Of a DNA stretch of 64,000 nt, positions 32,073 to 43,642 are shown piece after piece (within the stretch, counting starts at the first letter, position 1; every line of letters starts with the position of its first letter). The stretch is taken from assembly GCA_021234155.1 (NCBI GenBank), contig JAJEKV010000011.1, positions 6,743,132 through 6,807,131 on the forward strand. Reading direction: 5' to 3'. Source of the DNA: Isoetes taiwanensis (lineage: Eukaryota; Streptophyta; Lycopodiopsida; Isoetales; Isoetaceae). Under the pieces are notes generated by a model, which did not search any database, was not told the DNA's origin, and saw nothing but the letters and a program-made list of their open reading frames with translations. The position numbers and the translations under genes are program-made.

Positions 32073-35000
32073 CGAGGTACTAAATGTTTAATGCCCTTAT
32101 TTTTAAACTATCAAATTTGAAGTAATACTACTGTCGCAGGCCTTTGAATATTTGTCCCTTGATGAATTTCAGCTTTATATGTCCGATTTATTGATATACC
32201 ATCAGTATCTCATGCTCTAATTACACATTCTGATCCCTCAATAGAGACTATAGGATTTTTTTGCACCATGTTATTTGAAGGTCGATATTTGGATATGCTT
32301 TGTGCTGTAACAGTGGCCTTATTCTGTGTGACAGGCTCAATGGATTCTGGCAGAAGAACTTCTGATGACTGTTGATTGAAAAATATATGCATACAAGGAG
32401 GAACTGACATTTCAAAAGCCTCTAGGGTCAATGCTTGTATATAGGTTTTGTGAGGAATCTCTTATGCTTTCACTCCTATCCTGTCAGAAGGAGCCCAAAG
32501 CTAAACTGGTTCAATAAACTTTTGTACGAGGGTGGCACTCTCTTTGCTTGGCTACTTCTTTGCAAGGGTGGGCTGAAAATATTTGTAAAGCAATTCCTAA
32601 ATACAAGGATTTGTATTTTGTAGTTTTTCTCTTAATATAAAATGATCTTGTTATGTCAAAGAACATTCAAATCCACTTGAAGACTTGTTTGTATATACCA
32701 CATCCTCATACTCCCTCAGCAGCTATACTTCCTCTCCTCCTCACTGAATTGTTCCTCCTGATTCTGGTGATTCTGGTTTTTGGCGGGCATGAGATACTTG
32801 ATTCCCGCATTTGTCAATGCATACCCTTATGAATATGTCAAATTATTGCCTATGTATTGGTCGGATTTTGTCTCTTGCTTACAAGGATCTAATTGGGTGG
32901 CTTCTTTGCTCTTATTGGTGGCTTAGAATTGTTTGTGTTCAATGGTGGCTTTGAACCGTTTGTGTGGATTATTTTTTCACATTCCTAATTGAATGTTAAA
33001 CGAAATATTATTAAGTGAATTGTGGTTGAAGTCCACAAGGACAGCAAGGAAAGTGAGCACACAACTATGACCTCGAATGAATCCTAACTCCCCACTGAGC
33101 TGAGAGTTGGCAGAGAAGGAGCTAGAAGAATGTGCAAATAATAAATAAATCCCTCGTGTGGACCAATGCTGTTCTGATCATGAGCTTTTTTAATTCTGGA
33201 CCTTTAGATCATGGGAATAATACGGAATCTCCCGCTCTAGGTCGCTGCTTAAGAGAATCGGCGACCTGGAAGCCCTGCCGACCTAATCCTCCGCACAAAT
33301 GCGGGATCGCATCCAAGTTCCGACATAGATTTGGCCTAGCTCACTTCTGATCGATTTTGTATTGATTTCGGGTCGAAATATCTCAGGTAGGCTACAAAGT
33401 TATTTCCAGACCAAATTTATTAGATAGTGGTGTTTGGCATATATTTTTGTATTTGTGGTGATTTATTGTACTTGAAGATTAACTTTGTATTTGTGCTTCC
33501 CTCTGTGTTTGATCTACTTGACATTAGTAGGTATACGTGGGAGTTGACATTTTTTCTCAATGTTGAGAACAAAGGTGAAAGGATATTCTTATGTAGGAGT
33601 GTTGTGGTTATACAAACATTTCTTAGGGATGTACAACATTGGCGATGGAATCTTCTTATGTAGGGATGTACATGGGAGTTGGAATTGTTCTCTCAATGTT
33701 GAGTTACAATGGCGATATATCCTTATGTAGGAGGAATGTGGTTACACAAACATTTCTTAGGTGTATATTTGCCAAGTGTTCATATATTTTTGTAATGGAA
33801 TGGAAGGCGTCATTCTTGCAAAGTGTTAAGATATACACGAAATTTATGGCCAAGGCCGCCACAAACATTTCTCTCTGTCACTATTATCCAACGTTTAACA
33901 ATGCAATGCTTGCTTAAATAATGGACTTGTGATATGGAAAATTTCTCTGAACGCAGCGTTTATCTGCAAATTTGTTATGCCTAAACTAATGAAGGTTGCA
34001 ATATTTCTTCATTGAATACCTTCTCCAGATCGAATATTTTTTCCAATCCCAGTTATCTCCATTGCATACACGTCCATATCCACTAAGTAAGTTCAACAAA
34101 ACTCTGAATTGCTTCATTAATCACTTGAGTCCCTCCTTCAGGGGAAATATTTCTTATTAAACTAGTATGAAAACTTAAAGATCTTGAGCCGTCAAGGTGT
34201 GAAGATATGCATATAGATGTCTAGCGAGACATATTGCGTGCTATACAATCCAGATTAATCTCGTGGCATGGCGTGTGTAGCATCCTTGAGTGGCATAATT
34301 AGGGTATACCTCATTGCAATTTGTTTGACCCTTTCTTTCCATTTTCTCAAGCACCACGTGGTCATTCAAACAAATGGCTAGGTTAAGTTAGGTTGTGGTA
34401 AATAACAGGACATGGGCTTAGTGTGATTTCAATCTTAGGATTTTCATTTTCATGTTGCTTTTTGGTACTGAGCAGAACAATTCTTAGTTCAAGTCCCCCT
34501 CCTTTGAATTGGCAAGGACAAGGGATGGTGATCCAGGTTCCGAAAACTTCAGAAAAAACAAAGTAACCATCTGTAGGGAAACATGCTATCATATGGAAAT
34601 TGAATTCCCTTCTATTTTTTAATTTTTCGAAAATCTGAGGCCAATAGATTTGATGCCCTTTCGGCTAGGTTTTTGTTTTTTCCTTCGTCTTTTGGAGTGG
34701 CAACAGTGGCAGAGATCGAGGAGATCAGAGAAGGGCGATGCTGATTCTAATGCTGAAACACACTAGTTTCAATTTACACTAATATGGAGTAGCGATTTTG
34801 GCAGATTCTCTGCCTCTTACATGTTGCTCACAATGGATGTTATTGTTCAAGAATCTAAAAACATTCTTTCATTCTGTCTTATTTCTGTGCTGCTATCTTC
34901 AACAAAGGTATGCATTTCCATCTTCATAATATTTTTCAATGGCAGAACAACAGGGAACTGCAGTAAGACATATCTTGCAAATGACAGGATTACAGGATAT

Positions 35001-35218
35001 TTAAAACTATAGAATTTTCATGCGGCAGGGGCACTCTAGTCCCTCTTCTTCTATTTCTTCTGGCTTCTATGAATTCATAAGAGCTTGAAGCTTTGATGTG
35101 GCAAAGCATCAGCAATGGTCCTCCTTGGAGGAGCAAGTTATGGAGGTAACGGATGCAATGCTTCTCGGCTTTGAATCTTATGCTATTTATATCATTTCTG
35201 TATATCATTCTCGTGCAT
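32073..35218. other. Spacer downstream of the plastid-protein gene
   Basis: No recognisable gene. It holds a direct repeat of about 120 bp (about 33533-33635 and 33665-33765, sharing ACAAACATTTCTTAGG and TCTCAATGTTGAG) and several short open frames without similarity. Confidence 0.5.
33533..33765. repeat. Imperfect tandem duplication, about 120-bp unit
   Basis: Both units contain GGGAGTTG, TCTCAATGTTGAG, TCTTATGTAGG or CCTTATGTAGG, GTGGTTA and ACAAACATTTCTTAGG in the same order. Confidence 0.75.
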
Positions 35219-35363
35219 ATATTATAACTGTGACTCTCCTAGAAAGTGATGTCGTATATTCTAACTGTGCTTCTCCTGGAGAGTGCTTTCATATATTCTA
35301 ACTGTGCACTCTCCTGGAAGGTGCTTTCATATATTCTAACTGTGCCTTTCCTGGAGAGTGTTG
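35219..35363. repeat. Minisatellite, about 43-bp unit
   Basis: Four units of ATATTCTAACTGTGC...CTCCTGGAGAGTG in tandem. Confidence 0.85.
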
Positions 35364-35699
35364 TCGTAATTAAAGCTTTTTCTTCATTTATCTTTCACTT
35401 TTTCTTCATTCATCTTTCATACTTGCAGATGGTGGATCCAGGTGGCAACAAATCTGGAACAAATCCGGGAGGCAAATAGTGAATGCCTTAATGCCTTGTT
35501 CTCTTTTGATCAGAGTGATTTTGATCAGAGTGACTGACATTCCTTTGATAAGCTTCTATTACTGCTTCAAAAGGTGTAATGGAAGAGACACAATGCATGC
35601 AGTTGTAGGGCTCCAATTCGATGATGGTTGTGACTTCTGTAATTTCTTTATTGAATTTAAACTTCTATTCTTGAGGCATTTAGTATTGATTGAGTAGAA

Positions 35700-35822
35700 T
35701 AAGTATGTAAAAGCATTTTGGTAATTAAGTTTGGTATGTAGGGGCATTTTGGTAATTAAGTTTGGTGTGTAGGGGCAAATTGGTAATTTGTTTGTATGTT
35801 TATTTTATACCAGTGTATTTAT
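35700..35822. repeat. GGGGCATTTTGGTAATT tandem repeats, left half
   Basis: Three or more units of about 37 bp; the same word continues at 41135-41215 beyond the copia element. The element therefore inserted into a pre-existing minisatellite. Confidence 0.8.
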
Positions 35823-36170
35823 TGTTGGAATATAAATATGCTGACTAAGCATAATGTGCTGAAATAGCAGTGGTTCAGCACTTAGCACACAGGTGCTGAG
35901 AAGGTGCTGAAATGTACAGAAGGCAGCACTTTGTCAGCACTGAGCACCGACCCTAAATCAGTGCCGTAATTAATGGGCGGTGGTTAAACGGTAGACTACT
36001 ATTCTTAGTCTCACCGGTTGTATATATTGATTGTACGTTATGTACTATGCAATGCTCAGAAGTAGAGATTGTATTTCCTGTTGCTTTTCTCAATAGATTT
36101 GTTCTTGTCTTCTATTCTATCTCTTGAGTCGATCTTGCGGGTTTGTGCTGGTTTTGCACTAGTTCTATCA
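35823..36170 (+). repeat. 5' LTR of the copia element
   Basis: 348 bp from TGTTGGAATATAAATATGCT to TTCTATCA. The last 200 bp appear identical to the 3' LTR, while the first 140 bp differ in a peculiar CAGCA/TGCTGA pattern (see findings). Confidence 0.95.
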
Positions 36171-36182
36171 TGGTATCAGATT
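36171..36182 (+). promoter_or_regulatory. Primer binding site (initiator Met-tRNA)
   Basis: TGGTATCAGA follows the 5' LTR directly and is complementary to the 3' end of plant initiator Met-tRNA. The same word recurs twice within the next 35 bp (TGGTATCA...TGGTATCAGACG), an unusual local triplication. Confidence 0.85.
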
Positions 36183-36513
36183 TTGGTATCATGGTATCAG
36201 ACGCTTTCTTGAGGGAAGAATAGAGCAAGCTATTGGAGAAGCATCCAAATTGGATTGGCCATCGTTTTGTGGCTGAGATTTGGTGGTGGAAACTCTTATT
36301 TGCAGCATTGGAGAAGATTCTTGCTTTTTAGCCTGGAGGAAGTGTTTTGGGAGAGTGATTCGGATTTTCCAGCAAGTTCTGGTGTGAGATTCGAGTTTTC
36401 CAAGACCTTTTTGGCGACAAAATTCAAGATTCCACTTTTCTAGTGGGTGCTTTGTTTGGTGACGAATTTGTTTTCTCAACCATCTGTTTGGCTGCTGAAA
36501 GCAGGAGAAATTC

Positions 36514-37182
36514 ATGGATCCATTCAAGTTCTCACAGAATGCAAAACTCACTAATAATAATTACCATGCTTGGAAGACGTTCATGGTGAATTATTTGATA
36601 TTTAGTGACATGGGAGCGGTGTTTGATAAAGATTTTATCAGCACTAAGTCAGCAGATGCTGGCAGGATAAACCAGAAAGCTTGTGCTCTTGTCAAAATGT
36701 TGGCTGAAGAGACAATTGGTCATGAAATCAACCATTTTACTGAGTTTAAGGAGATGTGGTCTCATTTGGAGAAGTCTCTTGATAGCAAGGGTATGGCTAC
36801 TCAAATGCTGATCCAGAACAAAATAAGACATGCCCAATTAGGTGATTTCAAATCTGTCACGGCATACCTTACTCAGATGAAGCAATGGCGCTTGGATTAC
36901 ATGGCTGCTGGTGGAGTGCTGTCTGAAAAACAGCTGATTCAAGACATCTTGGTTGGTCTTCCTCCTTCGTATGATATTATCTCTTCGAAGATTAGGTACA
37001 AGGAGAAGATTGATATAGCCAAAGTAACCATTCTACTGCAACAAGAGGAGTTGGTGCAGAAGCAAAGGGATGGGAGAGTGGACCATGCTAATTTTGTGTC
37101 TACTTCTCGGGCTGACACCAAGAAGAAGTTTGCTGATAGCAAAGACTCTAGGAAGTCGAGAAAATGTGAAGTCCGAAGGTAA
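36514..37182 (+). CDS. gag: copia gag (UBN2-type)
   Basis: Open frame of 222 codons beginning MDPFKFSQNAKLTNNNYHAW. It has the gag features NNYHAWKTFM, MLIQNKIRHAQLGDFKSVTA and the block QDILVGLPPSYD, characteristic of copia gag, which forms the particle shell and packages RNA. The frame is lost before the zinc knuckle, which can still be read as NCGEKGHY near 37210. Confidence 0.85.
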   Translation: MDPFKFSQNAKLTNNNYHAWKTFMVNYLIFSDMGAVFDKDFISTKSADAGRINQKACALVKMLAEETIGHEINHFTEFKEMWSHLEKSLDSKGMATQMLIQNKIRHAQLGDFKSVTAYLTQMKQWRLDYMAAGGVLSEKQLIQDILVGLPPSYDIISSKIRYKEKIDIAKVTILLQQEELVQKQRDGRVDHANFVSTSRADTKKKFADSKDSRKSRKCEVRR

Positions 37183-37189
37183 GAAATCC

Positions 37190-40100
37190 AAGGAGTTCAA
37201 GTCTTTGGAATTGTGGTGAAAAGGGTCACTACTGATTCGAATTGTAAGAAGGAGAAGAAAAGCTCAAAGGATAGTGATACGAGAAGCACTGTGATCCAAC
37301 TCTAAAGGGAGAGACAAGTCTTTGCGTGTGCCACTTTTGATCTTTGAATATCCGAATCTTTAAAGCCGGCCAAAGACCTTACGTAATTTGGATTTTGGAC
37401 TCGGGGAGCCACGGTTCATCTTACTGGAGATTCAGATGTGTTTTCTGAAGTTGAACCTCGATCTGGAGGTGATGTGAAGATGGGTGATGGATATTCTCTT
37501 CCTATCACGGGAAAGGGGATTGTAGCTTTTCAATTGCATGGACGTGATGTAGTTAGTAAGGTGAGGAATGTCATGTTTGCACGGATTACGATCTAATATC
37601 ATGTCCTTCTTGAATTTGATAAAGCAGGCCATCACATTGTTTTCGGAAATGGCAAAGCCTATCTGCTGGGCAGGAATCCACTTGAAGGAATTGACTTGAA
37701 AAGTCTGCAGTTCATGGCACAGTGGACGCTGCAGAATGGCTTGTATGTCTTTGATGGTTCAGTTCATAAGATTGAACATGGTCTTGTATGTGCTGATTTG
37801 ACTGTTGAGCATCTGTGGCATGCTCGTTTTGGTCATGTTGGAGGCACTGCTGTACATGCTTTGTACAAGAACAAGATGGTTACAGGTATTCCCTCTCTGA
37901 AATGTGTCAAGCTTGAGTGTGCTGCATGCCATCTCGGAAAGCAACCTCAACAGCCTTTTCCACAGCAGGCTATTCATCGAGCAACTCAACCTCTTGAGCT
38001 GCATCGACGATTTGTGCTATATGCCCGATGTTTCACTAGGTGGAAAGAGGTATTTCTTGACCACGATTGATGATTTCGGTGAGGTACACTTGGGTGTATA
38101 CTTTGCAATCGCAAATCGAGGTGCTTGGCAAGTTCAAGGCCTTCAAAGCAGCAGTCGAAAAGCAGACAGGGTTAGTAATAAAAAAGTTGAGAAGTGACAA
38201 TGGAGGTGAATATGTTTCTAATGCCTTTGATGAGTTTCTCATGGAAGAAGGTATTGAAAGACAGTTAATCATTCCTTATGCTCATCCACAAAATGGTGTA
38301 GCTGAAAGGAGGAATAGATCTTTGCTTGATTTGGCAAGATCTATGATGAGTCACAAGCAACTGCCTGAATCTTTTTGGGGAGAGGCAGTAGTGACAGCAG
38401 CATATTTGGCAAATAGATCGCCTACCAAGGCAGTCCAGGATGTGACTCCTTATGAAGCATTCTGGAGAATGAAACCAGATGTGTCTCATTTGAGGGTGTT
38501 TGGATGCTTGGCTTATGCTTCCATACCGCCGAGAAGCTGAAAAAAGTATGGGAAGTTGCATGCGAGGCTGTCAAAGCCATCTTTATTGGGTATCCGAAAA
38601 ATCGAAAGGTTACAAGTTGTATGATCCTTCCAACAAGCGAGGTTATTGTAAGCGTGTCGGATTCGGTTCGTTGAAGATGCCGTGTATGATGGCATATCTT
38701 CGGTGATACTCCTGCAGTTCACAATGACGGCTTGGATGTTGGAGATCCGATAGCATTTCTTTGGTAGACCTTTCTCTCCCTCTCTAGTGGTTTCTCCAAA
38801 GTGAACTCACATTTGCCCGAAGTAGTGGCACGGGATGATCCCAATCCCACTTCGCCCTATGGTCCATGAGCGGGTTGGTTCCTTTCACGGGAGTCCAACA
38901 CGGATGAAGGTATTGAAGCACCGATCCAAAGACTGTTACAACACCTATTGTAGCACCCCGCTATACCTCCGTTGTTGAACCTAGGAGATCGGCATGTCTC
39001 AAGGAGAAACAAATTGTTGCGTAACCGGTTGCAAAGACTGTTGTACTGTTGTTGAACCTAGGAGATCAAAGACGTCGATGGAGAAACAGCGAAGTTTAAT
39101 GGATCATGTAATCTTGCCTTAATGGCAAAGGTCCAGGATCATGTTGATCCACACACCTTTCATGAAGCGGCTAGTGATCCGCAGGTGGCGGGATGCAATG
39201 GAAGAAGAATACTCTCAATTCTTTGAAGCAAGGCACATGGGAATTGGTTGAACTTCCACCGATAAGCACGTTATTGGTCGTAAGTGGGTGTTTGAACCAA
39301 ATTTCATGCTGATGGGGACAAATGTCAAAGCACAAAGCTAGACTTGTAGCCAAGGGTTTTGCACGTACGAAAAAAAAGGCTTAGATTATAATGAAGTCTT
39401 TGCTCCCCGTAGCGTAATGTCCACTATTAGATCGCTTATAGCCATTCTTTGCGATGAAAGGTTGGTTAATGTTTCAAATGGACATTAAGTCCGCTTTTTG
39501 AATGGTGATTTGGAGGAAGAGGTCTATATGACTCAACCTCCGTGGATTTATTGTTCAAGGGAAGGAGCAGCTGGTTTGTCATTTGAAGAAAAGCATTTAT
39601 GGCTTGAAGCGTGCTCCAAGATGTTGGCATCGCGAAAATTAATGCTTTCTTTCTTTAGCGAGTGGGTTCGCCAGGCGCAAAGCAGACCCCAATCTTTATT
39701 ACAAATCACATGAAGGCGTAATGCGTTGTGGTTTTGTATGTTGATGATTTGATCATCACAGGGAGATGCCGATGTGCCGATTTCCACATTGAAGTTGAAG
39801 TTATCTTCGCCCGCCGAGATAGTGACCTTGGCCTTATGCATTATTGTTTAGGTGTAGAAGTGTGGCAGCACTCGGATGGCATCTATCTTACTCAAAGATA
39901 AATATATCAAAGAAATGTTACAAAGAAGATCGTATGCAAGATTGCAAGGTCGTGGCAAGTCTTTTGATCCGTGCACAAGGCTTGAGCTTGATTTCGATGG
40001 TGAGGAGTGTGATCCCACACTCTATCGAAGCTTGGTAGGGCGTTGATATATCTCACAGTCACTAGACCGATATCTCTTTTTTCGCGGGAGTGCCGAAAGC

Positions 40101-40752
40101 AGATTCATGAGCAATCCTGTGCGTCATGACCGGAAGGTCGCTAAAAGACTGCTGGCATATCTGAAGGGGACTTCACAAGAAGGTCTCTTTTATCAGAGGT
40201 CCTCTGATTTCCAGCTGAAAGTCTTTGTTGATGCAGATCATGCTAACTGTCATGATAGCAGGAGGTCCACAACAGGGATGGTCACGTTCATAGGGCCTAA
40301 CGTGCTGACTTGGTTGTCCAAAAGACAGCCTCTACAAGCATGTCAATCAAAGACCCACGGAGGCGTAATTCAAAGCACTCGGTGTTGGGATGCGAGGAAT
40401 TGTTGTGGCTTAAACATTTGTGGACAGATCTCTGCGGTACCTCCATCCTCTATTTTGTTATATTGTGTGACAACACAAGTACCATCCATCTTGCCAAGGA
40501 TGCTAAGTACCACCCAAAGACAAAACACCTTGACACCCACTTGTGTTTTGTCCGTGAGCAGATCCAAATGGGATCTTCTCAACTTGTTCATTGCTCCTCA
40601 CAGGATCAGTTTGCTGATGGCTTTACCAAACCATTAGTTGGATCTAAGTTCGTCAATGTGAAGGAGAGCTTGGGCATGAAGAAATTGCAGCTGAAGGGAG
40701 AGAAGGATTGCCTTAGTTTCGGTGATTTTTTTCGCTTAGTCAACAACATTTA
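37190..40752 (+). pseudogene. pol: copia pol (protease, integrase, RT, RNase H), frameshifted
   Basis: Readable pieces in order: aspartic protease region (GSHGSSYWRFRCVF-type frame for DSGATVHLTGD, about 37400-37440); the pre-integrase Zn domain with HLWHARFGHVGGTAVHALYK and CAACHLGK (37806-37945); the integrase core with LRSDNGGEY (about 38200) and QNGVAERRNRSLLDLARS (about 38290-38345), open from 38067 to 38540; scattered RT pieces (LVAKGFA and AFLNGDLEEEVYMTQPP near 39350-39540); and RNase H with VFVDADHANCHDSRRSTTG (40212-40275) and CDNTSTIHLAKDAKYHPKTK (about 40470-40530). Many single-base shifts lie between 38.5 and 40.1 kb. Integrase Asp and Glu residues are present; the RT active site is not readable. 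Confidence 0.85.
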
Positions 40753-40760
40753 AGGGAGAG
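40753..40760 (+). promoter_or_regulatory. Polypurine tract of the copia element
   Basis: AAGGGAGAG immediately before the 3' LTR, the primer for plus-strand synthesis. Confidence 0.8.
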
Positions 40761-41120
40761 TGTTGGAATATAAATATCTTCGACTAAGCATAATGTCTTG
40801 AAACAAAGAAGTGGTTCAAAGACTTAGCACACAGTCTTTGAGAAGGTGCTTTGAAATGTACTGGAAGGCAAAGACTTTGTCAAGATCGAAAGCAACCAAA
40901 CCCTAAATCAGTGCCGTAATTAATGGGCGGTGGTTAAACGGTAGACTACTATTCTTAGTCTCACCGGTTGTATATATTGATTGTACGTTATGTACTATGC
41001 AATGCTCAGAAGTAGAGATTGTATTTCCTGTTGCTTTTCTCAATAGATTTGTTCTTGTCTTCTATTCTATCTCTTGAGTCGATCTTGCGGGTTTGTGCTG
41101 GTTTTGCACTAGTTCTATCA
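40761..41120 (+). repeat. 3' LTR of the copia element
   Basis: 360 bp; matches the 5' LTR from TGTTGGAATATAAATAT to TTCTATCA, with clustered differences in 40778-40910 only. Confidence 0.95.
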
Positions 41121-41769
41121 TTTATTTGAGCCAGGGGCATTTTGGTAATTTTGAAACTCATAAGGGCATTTTGGTAATTACATAAACTCATAGGGGTATT
41201 TTAGTAGTTTTCCTTATATCATATCTACAAACCATACCTATGAAACACTATATTATACAATACCATATCTATAAAACGCTACATTGTACACCATATATCA
41301 TATCTGCAAACCATACCTATGAAACACTATATTGTACAATATCATGTTGTATCACACCACTCAAGAATAGATGGGGTAAAACATCATGTGACAAAACTTG
41401 TCGTATTAAGCAATATTACACATCATACACTTTAAGTAGAAATAAGGATCAACTATACTTACCATGTCAGAAAGCTATGCTCATTTATCATACTATCAGA
41501 TTGTATAAATGAACCATGTTGCATAACTGTACACTTAACCACGTAAAACAATAATATTTGTTTATCATATTATATGATTATATTAACGAACTATGTTGCA
41601 TAACCATACATGGTTTGTAAACTTTTTGGCCCACATACCAGTACCGATTTAAATGTTTGGCTTTCACCAACAAACCATGGTTAAAAAGTCATACTGATTC
41701 AATTTTGGGTGCCTTGTGTAGCCTGTATCTTCTACTTAAACTTGAAGGAGCTATTAGAAATTATGTCAC

Positions 41770-42250
41770 ACCATGGCATATTTGGCCGCATTTTTGCTAG
41801 GATTCATGTCATTGAGTTCCAGATGAGGGAAGTGCATCTCCTATCATATTGTACCACGAAGACAAATCAATGACAGTCGGGGAATAGATAAAGTCGTTTA
41901 TGCAGAGATTCCAGACAAGGAATCCAATCTTGAGTTGTATGAGGTGGTGATAAGTTAAATGATGCATGGCCTATGTGGCCCTATATCATGGTTGATGGAA
42001 TGTGCAATAAAGGGTACCCAAAACGATTTATGGAATAGATCATGATTAACAACGAGTGCCCACTCTATAGATGCACAAATGATAGGAGAATTGTCTATTG
42101 ATAGGCATGAACATGGACAATAGATGGGTTATATCCTACAATCTGTGGTTGTCATGCTATTTTAGATGCCATATTAATGTTGAGATACGTGGCGCCCATT
42201 TCAAGCCGGGTGGCCATACATAGCTTATGGATGATTTGTGTTCAGAAAAT
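41770..42250 (+). pseudogene. Helitron replicase/helicase N-terminal fragment
   Basis: Pieces in three plus-strand frames fit the conserved Helitron_like_N region that precedes the PIF1-like helicase: FARIHVIEFQMREVH, then ESNLELYEVV, MVDGMCNKGYPKRFME (about 41992-42040), INNECPLYRCTNDRRIVY, RHEHGQ and CHINVEIRGAHFKPGG. Several frameshifts separate them. The HUH and helicase motifs are not present in this piece. It is a relic of a rolling-circle transposon. The LINE-like tail at 42340 cuts it off. Confidence 0.75.
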
Positions 42251-42339
42251 TTACCCAAACCTATTACGACCAAGCTCAGACTCTGCTGCAGAGCTTAACA
42301 TCTCTTGCAAATATGTAGCACAAATGCCCACTAATCCTT

Positions 42340-43085
42340 CTTTTTTTTTTTTTTTGAAGAAAAGTATCATCAATATATTAAAAGAATGGTAATGTTACAA
42401 AGCAAGTGAGGAGGAAGGAGAACTGCCCCAAAGAGACAGCGATACCTCGACACTCCACAACAAACTCACAGAAAGACTGCAACTCTACTGCTGTACAAAC
42501 CGACCATCACCATCTACAACACCCAAGAAGTCCCGCCAAATGGCAAACTTCCACTCTACTACTCCCGGGAATACCAGAAAGCTTTGAAATAGCTTGTACC
42601 TCCTTGCCATGGATGCCTCCAATATAGTACATTGGAATCCACCCCCTGCCCATGATCGATTTAATCCTTGAACGCCTAAAAAGTTGCCCTCCACCAATAA
42701 ATTTGCTCGGGAACTTTTTTTCAAACTGATTCCATCCTTGATCCTTTGCTTTTGCCTGTTCCTATGTGCCTCCAATCTTACATCCAAGCCTGTAGATGAT
42801 TGTGGTTTTCATAGGCAAGCATTGCACAGAGATTCAAGGCAGTTTTGAAACCTTTCGTAGCAAACTCCAGGGTCCTTGCAGGGGAAGGTCTGTCTCCATA
42901 CCTCACAATATCTGCAATCTGGTGGCAAGGGAACACAACACAACAAATAAATTGTCAATTTTATTATTCCACAAAGTCGTGAGCCACAGATCCACAAATC
43001 GTCCAGCGAGCCACGGATCGTTGGTAAGCTGGTTGGAACTGCACTATAGCAGTCCAACTATCTCCTTCATGTCCGCTGTCTGACC
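42340..43085 (-). mobile_element. LINE-like 3' end, 5'-truncated, with poly(A)
   Basis: On the minus strand the sequence ends ATTCTTTTAATATATTGATG, ATACTTTTCTTC, then a run of A (T run at 42341-42354 on the plus strand), typical of plant L1 tails. Upstream the frame contains FQCTILEASMARRYKLFQSF and VVEWKFAIWRDF, and a Cys-containing part (LPPDCRYCEVWRQTFPCKDP) like the zf-RVT end of ORF2. The truncation point near 43085 and a target duplication are not clear. Confidence 0.5.
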
Positions 43086-43479
43086 CCTTATGTAATTGAG
43101 ATGCTTACCTTTTGTTAAAAGGTTCATAGCCTTTTTTAGTTCATTATAATAGTAAAAGGCCTTGCCTTATTTTAACCTTTGTTTTCCTTATAATAGCTTA
43201 AAAACCATTTCAAATCCACCTTTTCTTAAAGGTTTACAATTAATATAAACTCTAAAGGTTTAGCCTAGACATTCTGCCACAAACAAATGGTCCGTTTTGT
43301 TTGAGAGCCTTTTGCTTTTTCCAATGGATAAAACGCTTAAAAATATATTCTTGATTAAAACTTTTTTTTTTCAACCAAAATTTTGTAATAAGCATTTGCC
43401 AATATAATTGACGATAAAAAACATTCATTCATTCTGAAATGATGTCTTATTATTGTAGGGAGTTATGCGATAGTTGACA

Positions 43480-43642
43480 ACACTCGCTAGCGTGTCGCTG
43501 TGTTGGAGTAAAAAAGTTCCTCTTTAAGTATACATGTAGGGGAACTTGCTTAAGGTCAGAAGGCATCATACACATTGGTGTTTGTGATGGGAGATGGTTC
43601 AAGGCTTGGGCATCGATCCTACATGGCGCAGTTGATGACTAT
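43480..43642 (+). pseudogene. Coding-like frame interrupted by the gag-only element (left part)
   Basis: An open frame reads KKFLFKYTCRGTCLRSEGII, HIGVCDGRWFKAWASILHGA and VDDY up to the LTR, and continues after 49738 as ELPEFLTKYNIIVGRPVSHV when the LTR element and one ACTAT copy are removed. The parent protein is not recognised; it may be another mobile element. Confidence 0.5.

Larger units (their letters stand above)
35823..41120 (+). mobile_element. Ty1/copia LTR retrotransposon, full length but decayed
   Basis: Two LTRs (35823-36170 and 40761-41120), TG...CA ends, 5-bp target duplication TTTAT (35818-35822 and 41121-41125), a Met-tRNA primer site and a purine tract define it. The internal order gag, protease, integrase, RT, RNase H is copia-type. 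Gag and integrase are open; the zinc knuckle, protease and most of RT are broken by frameshifts. Confidence 0.95.
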
